From Vibrio scophthalmi LMG 19158 (GTDB lineage: Bacteria; Pseudomonadota; Gammaproteobacteria; Enterobacterales; Vibrionaceae), in the NCBI RefSeq assembly GCF_000222585.1, contig NZ_AFWE01000201.1:1-54294 (forward strand): DNA of 54,294 bases, written 5' to 3'. The notes beneath the pieces are model-generated. The model was given only the letters and a program-made list of their open reading frames with translations. It did no database searches and was not told the DNA's origin. Shown here piece by piece: positions 17,855 to 26,128 of the stretch (within the stretch, counting starts at the first letter, position 1; each line of letters starts with the position of its first letter). Made by a program: the position numbers and the translations under genes.

Positions 17855-19987
17855 ATGGCAACTCTTAATTTCAATTTTCACGTTGATGGGCTTGATGAAA
17901 ATACCTTCGTTGTCAGGGAGTACCAAGGGCAGGAAACACTATCGAATGGCGAGGCACGACAAGGGCGAGCATGCTTTGGCTATCATTTCGACATTGCACT
18001 CGCGAGCCGTAACAATACTCTCTCAGCCGAGAACATCGTTGATAAAAACGTGCAGCTTGAAATCGTTCGTAATGGCGAAATTGTGCAGCGTATCCATGGC
18101 ATCGCCCGTAACTTTACCGTAGGTGATACCGGCCACCATCATACCTTTTATCAGCTCACCTTAGTCCCGGCATTAGAGCGCCTTTCTTTACGTCACAACA
18201 GCCGTATTTTTCAATTACAAACCGTACCGGAAATTCTTTCTGTACTGCTGCAAGAAATGGGTATTTATGACTATGCCTTTTCACTCAAACGCGATTCTCT
18301 ACAGCGTGAATTCTGTGTGCAGTATCGTGAGACTGACTTGGATTTTCTACACCGTTTAGCCGCTGAAGAAGGCTTAGTGTATAGCTTTATCCATGAACAA
18401 GGAAAACACACCCTACTCTTTACCGATTGCAGTGAAAGCCAACCTGAGATCTCAATGCCAGTCCCTTATAATGCGCTCAGTGGCGGGATCATTGATGAAC
18501 CTTATATCTCGACTTTTACCACTAACACTCAATCGCACCCCAGCCATACGGCATTGCAGGACTACAGCTTTAAAAAACCACAATATCACTTTCAGCAAAA
18601 CACTGTTGGCACAGAAATGAACCACCAGCGAACCGATGTTTACGAACACTTTGATGCCCCAGGTCGCTTTAAAGACGATGAAACGGGTAAAGCATTCAAT
18701 CAAATCCGTTTAGAGTTTTTACGCCGAAACGCACATACCGCCCAAGGAAAAAGTAACCAGCCTTTGCTGCAAGCTGGCTATAAATTTGATTTACAAGAAC
18801 ATCTCAATAGCGACAACAACCGTTCATGGTTAATCGTCAGCGTTGAGCATAAAGGCACACAACCTCAAGCCTTAGAGGAAGAAGGCGGAAGCGGCGCTAC
18901 AACCTACAGCAATACCTTCAAGGCCATTCCCGCGACAATAAATTGGCAAGCCCACCCTACCCCAAAACCGCAAGTCGATGGGCCATGCATCGCGGTCGTC
19001 GTTGGCCCTCAAGGTGAAGAGATATTTTGCGATGAGCATGGCCGCGTAAAACTGCATTTCCCGTGGGATCGCTACTCAAACGGTGATGAAAAAAGCTCTT
19101 GCTGGGTACGAGTATCCCAAGGTTGGGCTGGCAGCCAATACGGCATGATGACCATTCCACGCATTGGTCATGAAGTGATCGTCTCGTTTTTACATGGCGA
19201 CCCTGATCAACCGATCATTACAGGCCGCACCTATCACGCGAGTAATGTACCGCCCTATACTTTACCGGATAACAAAACTAAGACCATTCTTCGCAGTGAA
19301 ACTCATCAGGGAGAGGGCTTTAATGAACTGAGCTTTGAAGACCAAAGCCAAACAGAAAAAGTCTACCTACACGCGCAAAAAGACTTTGAGGCCGACGTAC
19401 TCAATGATCACACCACGCATATCAAACGCGATAAACACCTGACGGTGGATAACGACCGTTTTACCCAAATCAAAAACAATCATCACTTCACCGTTGAAGG
19501 TGAAAGCCGAACCAAAATCAGCAAAGACAAGACCGATATCGTCGATGGCAGCGCACACCATAAGGTTGCCAACAAACATGCGTTGAGTGCCGGTAGCGAA
19601 GTGCATATTAAAGCTGGCGCCAAAGTCGTCTTAGATGCCGGTACAGAAATTACACTTAAAGCGGGAGGCAGCTTTGTTAAAGTCGACCCCGCGGGCGTGC
19701 ACATTGTCGGCGCTGCGATAAACCTCAACTCCGGAGGCAGCGCAAGCAGAGGCAGCGGCTTTGGCGGGCAAATGGCGGTGTTGCCAAATCAAATAGATGC
19801 CGCACCTGCAGATCCAAGCGTTCATTCTCTGGATAACATTGACGCCTCACTCTCGGCGTTGGATCCAAAATTACAAAGTACATCTTCACCAATAACGATC
19901 GTCAGCGCCCAGCAGAAAAGCGCATTAAAGGCGAGTTCGGCTGGGGTGAAAGGTGTTTGTGAAGTATGTAAAAAGGCAAACCAATGA
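17855..19987 (+). CDS. vgrG: type VI secretion spike protein VgrG
   Basis: VgrG trimers cap the Hcp tube and carry effectors. The 710-residue protein has the gp27-like base (about residues 1-350), the gp5 OB-fold (about 370-480, with EEIFCDEHGRVKLHFPWDRY and SCWVRVSQGWAGSQYGMM) and a beta-helical needle (about 505-630, repeated polar/hydrophobic strands ending LDAGTEITLKAGG). The roughly 80-residue C-terminal tail ends CEVCKK and has no recognisable enzyme domain, so I call it a non-evolved VgrG. The start is preceded by AGGGA. Its stop overlaps the DUF4123 gene by 4 bp, which fits the tail serving as the adaptor or effector docking point. Confidence 0.95.
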   Translation: MATLNFNFHVDGLDENTFVVREYQGQETLSNGEARQGRACFGYHFDIALASRNNTLSAENIVDKNVQLEIVRNGEIVQRIHGIARNFTVGDTGHHHTFYQLTLVPALERLSLRHNSRIFQLQTVPEILSVLLQEMGIYDYAFSLKRDSLQREFCVQYRETDLDFLHRLAAEEGLVYSFIHEQGKHTLLFTDCSESQPEISMPVPYNALSGGIIDEPYISTFTTNTQSHPSHTALQDYSFKKPQYHFQQNTVGTEMNHQRTDVYEHFDAPGRFKDDETGKAFNQIRLEFLRRNAHTAQGKSNQPLLQAGYKFDLQEHLNSDNNRSWLIVSVEHKGTQPQALEEEGGSGATTYSNTFKAIPATINWQAHPTPKPQVDGPCIAVVVGPQGEEIFCDEHGRVKLHFPWDRYSNGDEKSSCWVRVSQGWAGSQYGMMTIPRIGHEVIVSFLHGDPDQPIITGRTYHASNVPPYTLPDNKTKTILRSETHQGEGFNELSFEDQSQTEKVYLHAQKDFEADVLNDHTTHIKRDKHLTVDNDRFTQIKNNHHFTVEGESRTKISKDKTDIVDGSAHHKVANKHALSAGSEVHIKAGAKVVLDAGTEITLKAGGSFVKVDPAGVHIVGAAINLNSGGSASRGSGFGGQMAVLPNQIDAAPADPSVHSLDNIDASLSALDPKLQSTSSPITIVSAQQKSALKASSAGVKGVCEVCKKANQ

Positions 19988-20850
19988 TGCACGCTGACTT
20001 GCCAGACTTTAAACCCGCGGATGATGAACTTCTCTATCTTATTCTCGACGGGAACTCGATAGACGATATTGGCGTAAACCTCTATGCGCTCGAAAATGGC
20101 GTAAATGCCGTGTCTTTATATGCCAATACTGCACTCACTAACCTCAATGAGATTTCCCCATGGGTACTTGAATTCCAGCCGGACAAGCAACCAAAAATTT
20201 TTGAATGGGTGATAGAAAATCAGTATTTCGATAAAGGTTTCGCTTGGTTATTGTCATCGCAAGCCACGCTCTACGATGTTGCACAACACTTTCAGCAGTT
20301 AGCGGTTGTGAACTCCCCTTATTTGGGAGAACTCATTTTCCGGCTAGCAGATGCACGAATTGCATACCCGTTACTAAAAGAACACATTGCCAGCGGTCAA
20401 ACACGCTTAATCGGCCCTATCAGAACAATGTTCTTTCGCCAAGAACAACAATGGGTTTCGCTTACAGCGCCAAAACAATCTGACAATACCAGCCTTTACA
20501 CATTAACCGATTCTGATGTAACCATTTTAGAGAAAATCGCAACAAAAGCGTTTGCCACTAAACTTGAAGCCCACATCAACACTTATTTCCCCAATAGCTT
20601 TGAAAACACTCTTCAGCCCAAGGCTGAAACATTGATCGTAAAAGCAAAGGAACTTGGTTTTACCACCGAGCGCTCTGTGTATTATTACGCCAATGTCATA
20701 GGGCACCTTGGCGTTGATTTTCAACAAAATCCACAGCATAAAACCATCGCTCAATTGGTCAATAACCCAGGCACACAAACACCAGAACAAAGAATCGAAA
20801 AAGCGGCAGCTTTAGCGAAAGCATTCACACTAGGAGTCAACCATGTCTGA
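19984..20850 (+). CDS. DUF4123 effector adaptor (VasW/Tap-like)
   Basis: The 288-residue protein matches DUF4123 chaperones, which bind a specific effector and load it on VgrG before firing; they are not secreted. Visible family traits are LYLILDGNSIDDIG at the start, SPYLGELIF near residue 104 and FFRQEQQWV near residue 145. It overlaps vgrG upstream by 4 bp and the VasX-like effector downstream by 8 bp, placing it in the position of VasW (VCA0019). ATG at 19984 or 19987 is possible. Confidence 0.88.
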   Translation: MMHADLPDFKPADDELLYLILDGNSIDDIGVNLYALENGVNAVSLYANTALTNLNEISPWVLEFQPDKQPKIFEWVIENQYFDKGFAWLLSSQATLYDVAQHFQQLAVVNSPYLGELIFRLADARIAYPLLKEHIASGQTRLIGPIRTMFFRQEQQWVSLTAPKQSDNTSLYTLTDSDVTILEKIATKAFATKLEAHINTYFPNSFENTLQPKAETLIVKAKELGFTTERSVYYYANVIGHLGVDFQQNPQHKTIAQLVNNPGTQTPEQRIEKAAALAKAFTLGVNHV

Positions 20851-23800
20851 TGAAAATGCAAGTGCATCACAGCAACCTTCAACAGAGGTCGGCTCCATCG
20901 CGGGTCAATGTCCGATGCAAGCAATGGGTATTGATATTATTCCGGTGCGTTATGCCATCGATGAATCGCTAGAAGACGGTTCAGGGCGCTTTGGTTTACC
21001 TGAAAAATGGCAAGGTAACGGCATTTTCGCTGATGACTTAACTCGGTCAAACTACACATTACGTCAGCTAAGAGACGGCTGGCTCTACGTCATTAGCGAT
21101 CACGATAAAACCTTTCACGAATATGAAGTTTGTGGAACACAACTCAAAAAATACAACCTCGATCGTTGGGAAAAAGAGCAAGGTAAAACAGAGCGAGGTG
21201 AAGCTGGTGAAAACAAGCCATTTTTAACCTATAACCAAGAAAATACGTTGTACATTGCTTGGTCAAAACAACGCTGGACGTGGCGCCTGTTTAATTACGT
21301 GCTTACCAATAAAAGCAAATGTAAGCAATGGATGCGAAAAGTCGATCTTAGCAAACATTGCCAAACGTTAAATGAACCACATATGGGGTTAGCCACCGAC
21401 ATAGTAGAAGCCGTATCGGACATTAGCCATGCCGACAGTTCAGAGGCGTATTTTACAGGCACGAGCGTGCCAACCACCTTAGCTGAAGATGGCGATGCCG
21501 CGAATACAGAAGTAAAACCCATCGCGCAATATGGCGCGATAACTAACGGTATAAAAAAAGACGCGGCTATTTTTGTCGCGTTGGACGACCCGCTGGTGGA
21601 TTTACAAGATCTCAGCTTAATACTGGGTGAAAAGGTACTAGACCATGAAGACTTACAAGAAAAAAATAGCCATAAGTGGGCGCTGCTAGAAACCGCCGCG
21701 CAAGTCACTGCACTGAGCCAGCCTGAAGACTTAAATTACCCCGACACGGTAAAAAACGAAGAAGAGAAGCAACAGTACTACCAAGACCTCACGCCATATA
21801 TGGAACATAAGCGCCAAGTCGAAAACGCACTAAAGCAAGGGGGGAACTTCGGCGCTGGAAGAGGCTATATCGCTGACCAACAAGCGGAAATGGCGAAAAA
21901 TGTGTTATTCGATAAATATGGCAAACACAACATAGACAATGCCGCGCTACTTGAACGCTGGTCGGCAACCCAAAAATGGCGAAACGAAGTCGACGCCAAA
22001 AAGATCTATCAAGCAATTGACGATTTTAACGCCAATGAGAAACCCGTATTAGAAGCACTTGTCGACACGCTCAATATATTCCGCGACCAGTTAGTGGCTG
22101 CCACTCAACGGTTTGGCTGGGAGCCAGAAAAGGGCTTTGTCGATATTGAAGAGCAGCAAGGGCAAGACTACCTTTCTGAAGTGCACTTCTTCATTAATGA
22201 AGTTGTCACTAAAGTTCTGGATGAGAAAACCACCGCATGGATAGAAAAAGAGTTTGAAAGCCCTACTACTCTGCTCCCATTATATTTATCGGGATACAGC
22301 AAAGATCTGTATGAAAAGTTTGGCGATGAATTAATCCCTGCAGAATCTGATTATGTCAGCTTTAATGACTCGGGAAATTTCACTTCCCGCATCAACGAAA
22401 TGAATGCATTTCTCGGCACAGAAGAAGTACAAGATTCCCGAATTTATGCCGCGCTATCAAAACCATTACAACGAGTGATGAACGCCTTTCAAGCATCAAT
22501 ATCTGAAATGGTTGATGGTGGTGTGTCTATCATTGCACGCAAATCCGCAGCATTGGCGGTAATGTTCCCTAAGATGCATTTTATCGATCGTGCAACAGTC
22601 GTTGAACGCATAGCGATAGACAAAAAGATCACCTTACAAGAGGACTTTCTTAACCAACGTCGGAACTGGATGGCCGAGCGCCAGCGCGTGGCAAAAGAAC
22701 TGAACCAAGCGTATCACGAGTTTAATGCCAACAAACTTGCTTCACATTTAGATATTGTTGGTTACGATTCACAAAGCGCCAAGCAGAATATCGCCGCGCA
22801 ATCAGACGCACTCGAACGCGAGATAGATGATCTCTCTCAAAAACAGCAAAGCTTCGATGAGCTTCACCAAGCAGAGGCAGAATACAAAAACAACGCGACA
22901 CCAGAAACTGCCGCTCGCTACCAAAAAGCCTTAAACCAAATGGGCGAACTCTATTACGGTATGCCATCAATGTACCTTCTGGCCGAGCAAGACATCGCCA
23001 AAGAATTTAGAACCAACATCAAACAACAAATGGCGCGCGGGTTAAAAGTGACAGCGAACACCTATAATAGCCTAGGTGGGCTTGGCTTTATGGTTTTCTT
23101 GCTCAACGCCAAAGATCTTTACACCGGTTATGGTGACTTACAAACAAACAGTGTCACCACCTCACGTGAGAAAGCCGAGCTGGCACAAAAATTCTTTTAC
23201 ACTTTGAATGCGCTTGGTTCGATTTTCCAAGCTAAAGCGTGGGCGAAGGTGGATAAGAGTGTCGAAGGCTTTTTAGAACGAACTATACAATCGGCTAGCA
23301 ATCAGCAAGCGGGCCGCGTAGCGAAATTCGTCAACTTAACCCGCGTCACTGCAACACTAGGGGTACTAGCTGTTGGGATAGAATTATACTACGTCAATGA
23401 AGACAGAAAAAAGGCAACCAATCCTCAAGAGAGATTTTGGTTATCTGCAAAAGCTGTTGGTCTAGCAGCAAGCGGATCTGGATTTGTATTACAGAGAGGG
23501 GCTGTATTCTTAGCATCCAGAATTTCGATAGGCTTTTTAGTTGGCAGTGTGGTTAGCGGGTTAATATTTGGGGGCGGTATTATCATAGTTCTCGCTTCTA
23601 TCGTACTAAATGGCTTAAAAAAAGACGACTATCAAAAATGGCTCAGCCGTTTACCGTGGAGTACTGACAGCGGCGCCATTAAGTTCGATGATACGCCTAT
23701 AGGAGTTGCCGAAGCGCTATTGGTCTTGTATCAATTTACCATGCAGCCCAAGCTGTCTGCTCAATTGATAGTTGAAAGAGTCGAAAACAAAATATCGAGT

Positions 23801-24259
23801 TACCCAGCGGCTATCGCCACAACAACTGGCTTTAAACTCATTGTCGATTTTCCAGGTACACTCGATCAAGTGGGTAATATCGTCAAGGTAGGGATAAACA
23901 GTCCGAGTAGTACCAATTTGAACCCAGCGACTGTCGTATGGTCGCAAGTTGGAGATGTATTACGCTACGAGCACAGCCAAACCTTAAACAAAAATACATC
24001 ATTAGCGTTTGATATTGAAGTCAGCTTTTACATGCAACCGGAGAAAAGCAGTCACTTACACAAAAAAATCACCTATAGCTATACGTTTAGTGGCGGACGA
24101 CTGTCAGACATACAACTGACGCCAATTCAGCCTTTAACTGCGGATGAAATCAACACAAAATCAAAAACACAAGTGTATGACCCGTCTTACTATACCGATC
24201 GCAAAGCCATCTGGGCAGGTGCTGATACACCTTGGTCTAATTATGCATTAATGATTTAG
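20843..24259 (+). CDS. vasX: VasX-like pore-forming T6SS effector
   Basis: The 1138-residue protein resembles VasX (1085 residues in V. cholerae), which disrupts target-cell inner membranes. The N-terminus has the VasX-type region CPMQAMGIDIIPVRYA with LRQLRDGWLYV. A long helical middle part follows (about residues 300-730, charged and coiled-coil-like). Hydrophobic segments lie near 742-760, 834-852 and 870-923, ending in FLVGSVVSGLIFGGGIIIVLASIVL, similar to a colicin pore hairpin. About 215 further residues follow. It overlaps its adaptor gene by 8 bp and is followed 8 bases later by the immunity gene. A 62-bp remnant of another copy's 3' end lies at 26059. Confidence 0.82.
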   Translation: MSDENASASQQPSTEVGSIAGQCPMQAMGIDIIPVRYAIDESLEDGSGRFGLPEKWQGNGIFADDLTRSNYTLRQLRDGWLYVISDHDKTFHEYEVCGTQLKKYNLDRWEKEQGKTERGEAGENKPFLTYNQENTLYIAWSKQRWTWRLFNYVLTNKSKCKQWMRKVDLSKHCQTLNEPHMGLATDIVEAVSDISHADSSEAYFTGTSVPTTLAEDGDAANTEVKPIAQYGAITNGIKKDAAIFVALDDPLVDLQDLSLILGEKVLDHEDLQEKNSHKWALLETAAQVTALSQPEDLNYPDTVKNEEEKQQYYQDLTPYMEHKRQVENALKQGGNFGAGRGYIADQQAEMAKNVLFDKYGKHNIDNAALLERWSATQKWRNEVDAKKIYQAIDDFNANEKPVLEALVDTLNIFRDQLVAATQRFGWEPEKGFVDIEEQQGQDYLSEVHFFINEVVTKVLDEKTTAWIEKEFESPTTLLPLYLSGYSKDLYEKFGDELIPAESDYVSFNDSGNFTSRINEMNAFLGTEEVQDSRIYAALSKPLQRVMNAFQASISEMVDGGVSIIARKSAALAVMFPKMHFIDRATVVERIAIDKKITLQEDFLNQRRNWMAERQRVAKELNQAYHEFNANKLASHLDIVGYDSQSAKQNIAAQSDALEREIDDLSQKQQSFDELHQAEAEYKNNATPETAARYQKALNQMGELYYGMPSMYLLAEQDIAKEFRTNIKQQMARGLKVTANTYNSLGGLGFMVFLLNAKDLYTGYGDLQTNSVTTSREKAELAQKFFYTLNALGSIFQAKAWAKVDKSVEGFLERTIQSASNQQAGRVAKFVNLTRVTATLGVLAVGIELYYVNEDRKKATNPQERFWLSAKAVGLAASGSGFVLQRGAVFLASRISIGFLVGSVVSGLIFGGGIIIVLASIVLNGLKKDDYQKWLSRLPWSTDSGAIKFDDTPIGVAEALLVLYQFTMQPKLSAQLIVERVENKISSYPAAIATTTGFKLIVDFPGTLDQVGNIVKVGINSPSSTNLNPATVVWSQVGDVLRYEHSQTLNKNTSLAFDIEVSFYMQPEKSSHLHKKITYSYTFSGGRLSDIQLTPIQPLTADEINTKSKTQVYDPSYYTDRKAIWAGADTPWSNYALMI

Positions 24260-24267
24260 GGATAAGT

Positions 24268-25128
24268 ATGAACCCCAACTTTCAGACACAACAGTTAACT
24301 GACGAATTTATCCTAACTATTCGCGCCAATCCAAACAGAGCAGGATGGAGAAACTACCAAAAAGAACAGTTTGAAAAAATTGATGCGGATGCAACAATAC
24401 CTTGGAATGCTACGCTATCCCTTGGCCCAAAGCATTTGAGAGAGAAAGCGGGCATAACCGGTCTAATAGCCCCCTACTTAATTATATCTTTGATGGGCGG
24501 AGAGCTAATGCCTTTATCTGAAGGTTGGTTCATGGTTGTTGCCGGGATCTTTATTGGCTTTATGTCTTGGCTGTTCTTTGCAGAGATATGTTATTACTAT
24601 CGTTTTGGTTCTAGAGCGATGGCAGCGCACCAGCATCAAAACCAACCCCACTTTTTCTTTTCGGCTATGAGAACTGCGGCTTGGGTTGGTGTCGTGTTTT
24701 GTATTGTCATTACCTTCTGGGTCGGCCCGATGGCTTTTGTCGGTGCCGGCGCTTCTGCGTTAATGGCGTTTAAACTCGTCGATGCCAAACGGCAAGATAT
24801 CTATACAACGATCCCTTATGACTCTGTGTTGTGTCTTGATGTCATAAAAAGCGCTGACCATATCTCTATTTGGTTTAAAGGGTGCAGTTTTACTTATGAC
24901 CCAACAAATCCAAAAATCCTTGAAACTATTCGCGTTTATGAACTCTTTTGTAAACCAGAGCAATTTGATGAAATCTTAATCACTCTAAAATCCAAACTTC
25001 ACCCAGAAGTGCAAATTGTCGAAAGTGCCAGTTTAGATGACCGTCTAGACTTCGACGAAGAAGCAAAAAAGCACGACATTTCATTAATCAGCGTTCCTTT
25101 ACACGAAGAAGAACAACAAAAAACCTAG
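24268..25128 (+). CDS. VasX-type immunity protein, copy 1 (TsiV2-like)
   Basis: The 286-residue membrane protein directly follows the effector and is the likely cognate immunity protein. It has a soluble N-terminus (1-60), hydrophobic segments at about 62-80, 87-109, 137-155 and 156-170, and a cytoplasmic C-terminal domain (KPEQFDEILITLKSKLHPEVQ near 229-249). Compared with the other copies it stops early: a TAG replaces a GAG codon, removing the tail EFDSTEDSW, yet the untranslated tail codons persist up to the old stop at 25153-25155. Its first 84 coding bases and the 15 bases before are identical to copy 6. Confidence 0.8.
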   Translation: MNPNFQTQQLTDEFILTIRANPNRAGWRNYQKEQFEKIDADATIPWNATLSLGPKHLREKAGITGLIAPYLIISLMGGELMPLSEGWFMVVAGIFIGFMSWLFFAEICYYYRFGSRAMAAHQHQNQPHFFFSAMRTAAWVGVVFCIVITFWVGPMAFVGAGASALMAFKLVDAKRQDIYTTIPYDSVLCLDVIKSADHISIWFKGCSFTYDPTNPKILETIRVYELFCKPEQFDEILITLKSKLHPEVQIVESASLDDRLDFDEEAKKHDISLISVPLHEEEQQKT

Positions 25129-25171
25129 TTCGATTCGACAGAAGACTCATGGTAGGGATTTAAGGATAATC

Positions 25172-25436
25172 ATGAACCCCAACTTTCAAGAACAGCAGCT
25201 CACTGACGAATTTATCCAAGTAATCCGCGCGAATCCAACTCGATCTGGATAGCAAACTTACGAAAAAAAACGTTTTGATGCCGTGGACAAGACAGCGACT
25301 AAAAAATGGTATGCGGAATTTTCGATGATTCACAATATCCCCTACTTTCGTCAGGGGGTGGGGATTTCGATGTTTTTACTCACTTATCTGCTATTTTCAT
25401 ATCTAGAAGGCTCATTGCTTACTATCAGGAATGCAC
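25172..25436 (+). pseudogene. broken immunity paralogue, copy 2
   Basis: The frame starts MNPNFQEQQLTDEFIQ like its neighbours but has an in-frame TAG at 25250-25252 after 26 codons. Reading continues in the same frame with family-like sequence (DKTATKKW, then FLLTYLLFSYLEGSLLTI). Homology ends at about residue 89, where the inverted repeat GGGGTCAGGTCTTTC begins. So the copy has both a nonsense mutation and a 3' truncation and cannot make a whole immunity protein. A restart at the ATG at 25283 would yield only a 62-residue hydrophobic peptide. Confidence 0.85.
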
Positions 25437-25451
25437 GGGGTCAGGTCTTTC
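25437..25451 (+). repeat. left 15-bp inverted repeat of the PAAR island
   Basis: GGGGTCAGGTCTTTC recurs exactly in inverse orientation at 25808-25822. It coincides with the point where immunity copy 2 loses homology, suggesting an element end or recombination junction. Confidence 0.7.
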
Positions 25452-25537
25452 CTTTTGCTTTCTTGGGTTAGAGGGTTAGGCTTCTTTGATGTATACGAAA
25501 TTAGATGCCTGAACGAAACATAATTTAAGGATAATTA

Positions 25538-25717
25538 ATGCCAAAAGCAGCACGTATAGGCGATATCGCCTCAGCACATGGATGTTTCCCTTCTACACCG
25601 ATTATCGCCGGCAGTGGTGACGTATTTATTAACGGCATCCCTGCCGCTCGAGTTAGCGATGCTATTGGTTGCGGCGGTACGGTCGCGACAGGATCGCCAG
25701 ATGTCACTATTGGGTAG
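25538..25717 (+). CDS. mini PAAR protein (59 residues)
   Basis: PAAR proteins sharpen the VgrG tip. This short frame starts MPKAARIGDIASAHGCF, continues GSGDVFINGIPAARVSDAIGC and ends GGTVATGSPDVTIG. Common PAAR proteins of this type are about 90 residues with two FINGxPAAR-type repeats; here there is one, as if the two repeats had recombined and deleted the middle. The N-terminal GD...HGC and C-terminal ATGSP..TIG ends are intact. The leader TTTAAGGATAAT is the same as that before immunity copy 2, so it has a working ribosome-binding site. It lies within 15-bp inverted repeats and is the only PAAR in the cluster. Confidence 0.75.
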   Translation: MPKAARIGDIASAHGCFPSTPIIAGSGDVFINGIPAARVSDAIGCGGTVATGSPDVTIG

Positions 25718-25807
25718 TTAAAGCGGTGAATCGTTAAGGAGATGCGCAGAAATCAGTGAATTTTTTGGACTTCACTATTAAATGTGTGATCGACATAGTG
25801 GCAAGAA

Positions 25808-25822
25808 GAAAGACCTGACCCC
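25808..25822 (-). repeat. right 15-bp inverted repeat of the PAAR island
   Basis: GAAAGACCTGACCCC is the exact reverse complement of 25437-25451. The two bound a 386-bp segment holding the mini PAAR gene. Similar sequences occur, as I recall, beside IS200-like/RAYT transposases, but no transposase is present here. Confidence 0.7.
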
Positions 25823-25852
25823 TATGTTCTACCATGCCTAACCATTTATTAT

Positions 25853-25993
25853 TCATTGCAGAGTCCATTCATTAACAGTCTCTATTTTAAATCGTTCGCA
25901 TGTTAAAGCGTTAATGTAAGGTAAATAAAGGCGTGATGTACATTCAGAATCAAAATGAAACGAATTAATAATTTCCTGTAATTCTTCAGAAAA
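25853..25993 (-). other. open fragment on the minus strand
   Basis: A 46-codon frame without an ATG (begins FSEELQEIINSFHFD, ends KIETVNEWTLQ then TGA) reads with ordinary codon use and could be the tail of a lost gene. The rest of the 236-bp stretch 25823-26058 shows nothing I recognise. Confidence 0.25.
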
Positions 25994-26058
25994 TCATTAT
26001 CAGCCGTACAATACACCTAAATACCGACTTGTAGCCTTCTAAAATTACATTGTCCTGT

Positions 26059-26120
26059 ATCGCAAAGCCATCTGGGTAGGCGCTGATACGCCTTGGTCTA
26101 ATTATACATTAATGATTTAG
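26059..26120 (+). pseudogene. remnant of a second vasX 3' end
   Basis: These 62 bases match the last 62 bases of the full effector gene (24198-24259) with four substitutions and the same stop codon, encoding KAIWVGADTPWSNYTLMI. The next immunity gene starts 9 bases later, as after the intact effector. The piece shows that copy 3 once followed its own vasX allele. Confidence 0.9.
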
Positions 26121-26128
26121 GGATAATC

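Noticed and set aside
25283-25471. 62-codon frame as an independent small membrane protein
   Set aside because: It is in frame with, and homologous to, the immunity family upstream of it; it is the remainder of broken copy 2 after the TAG.
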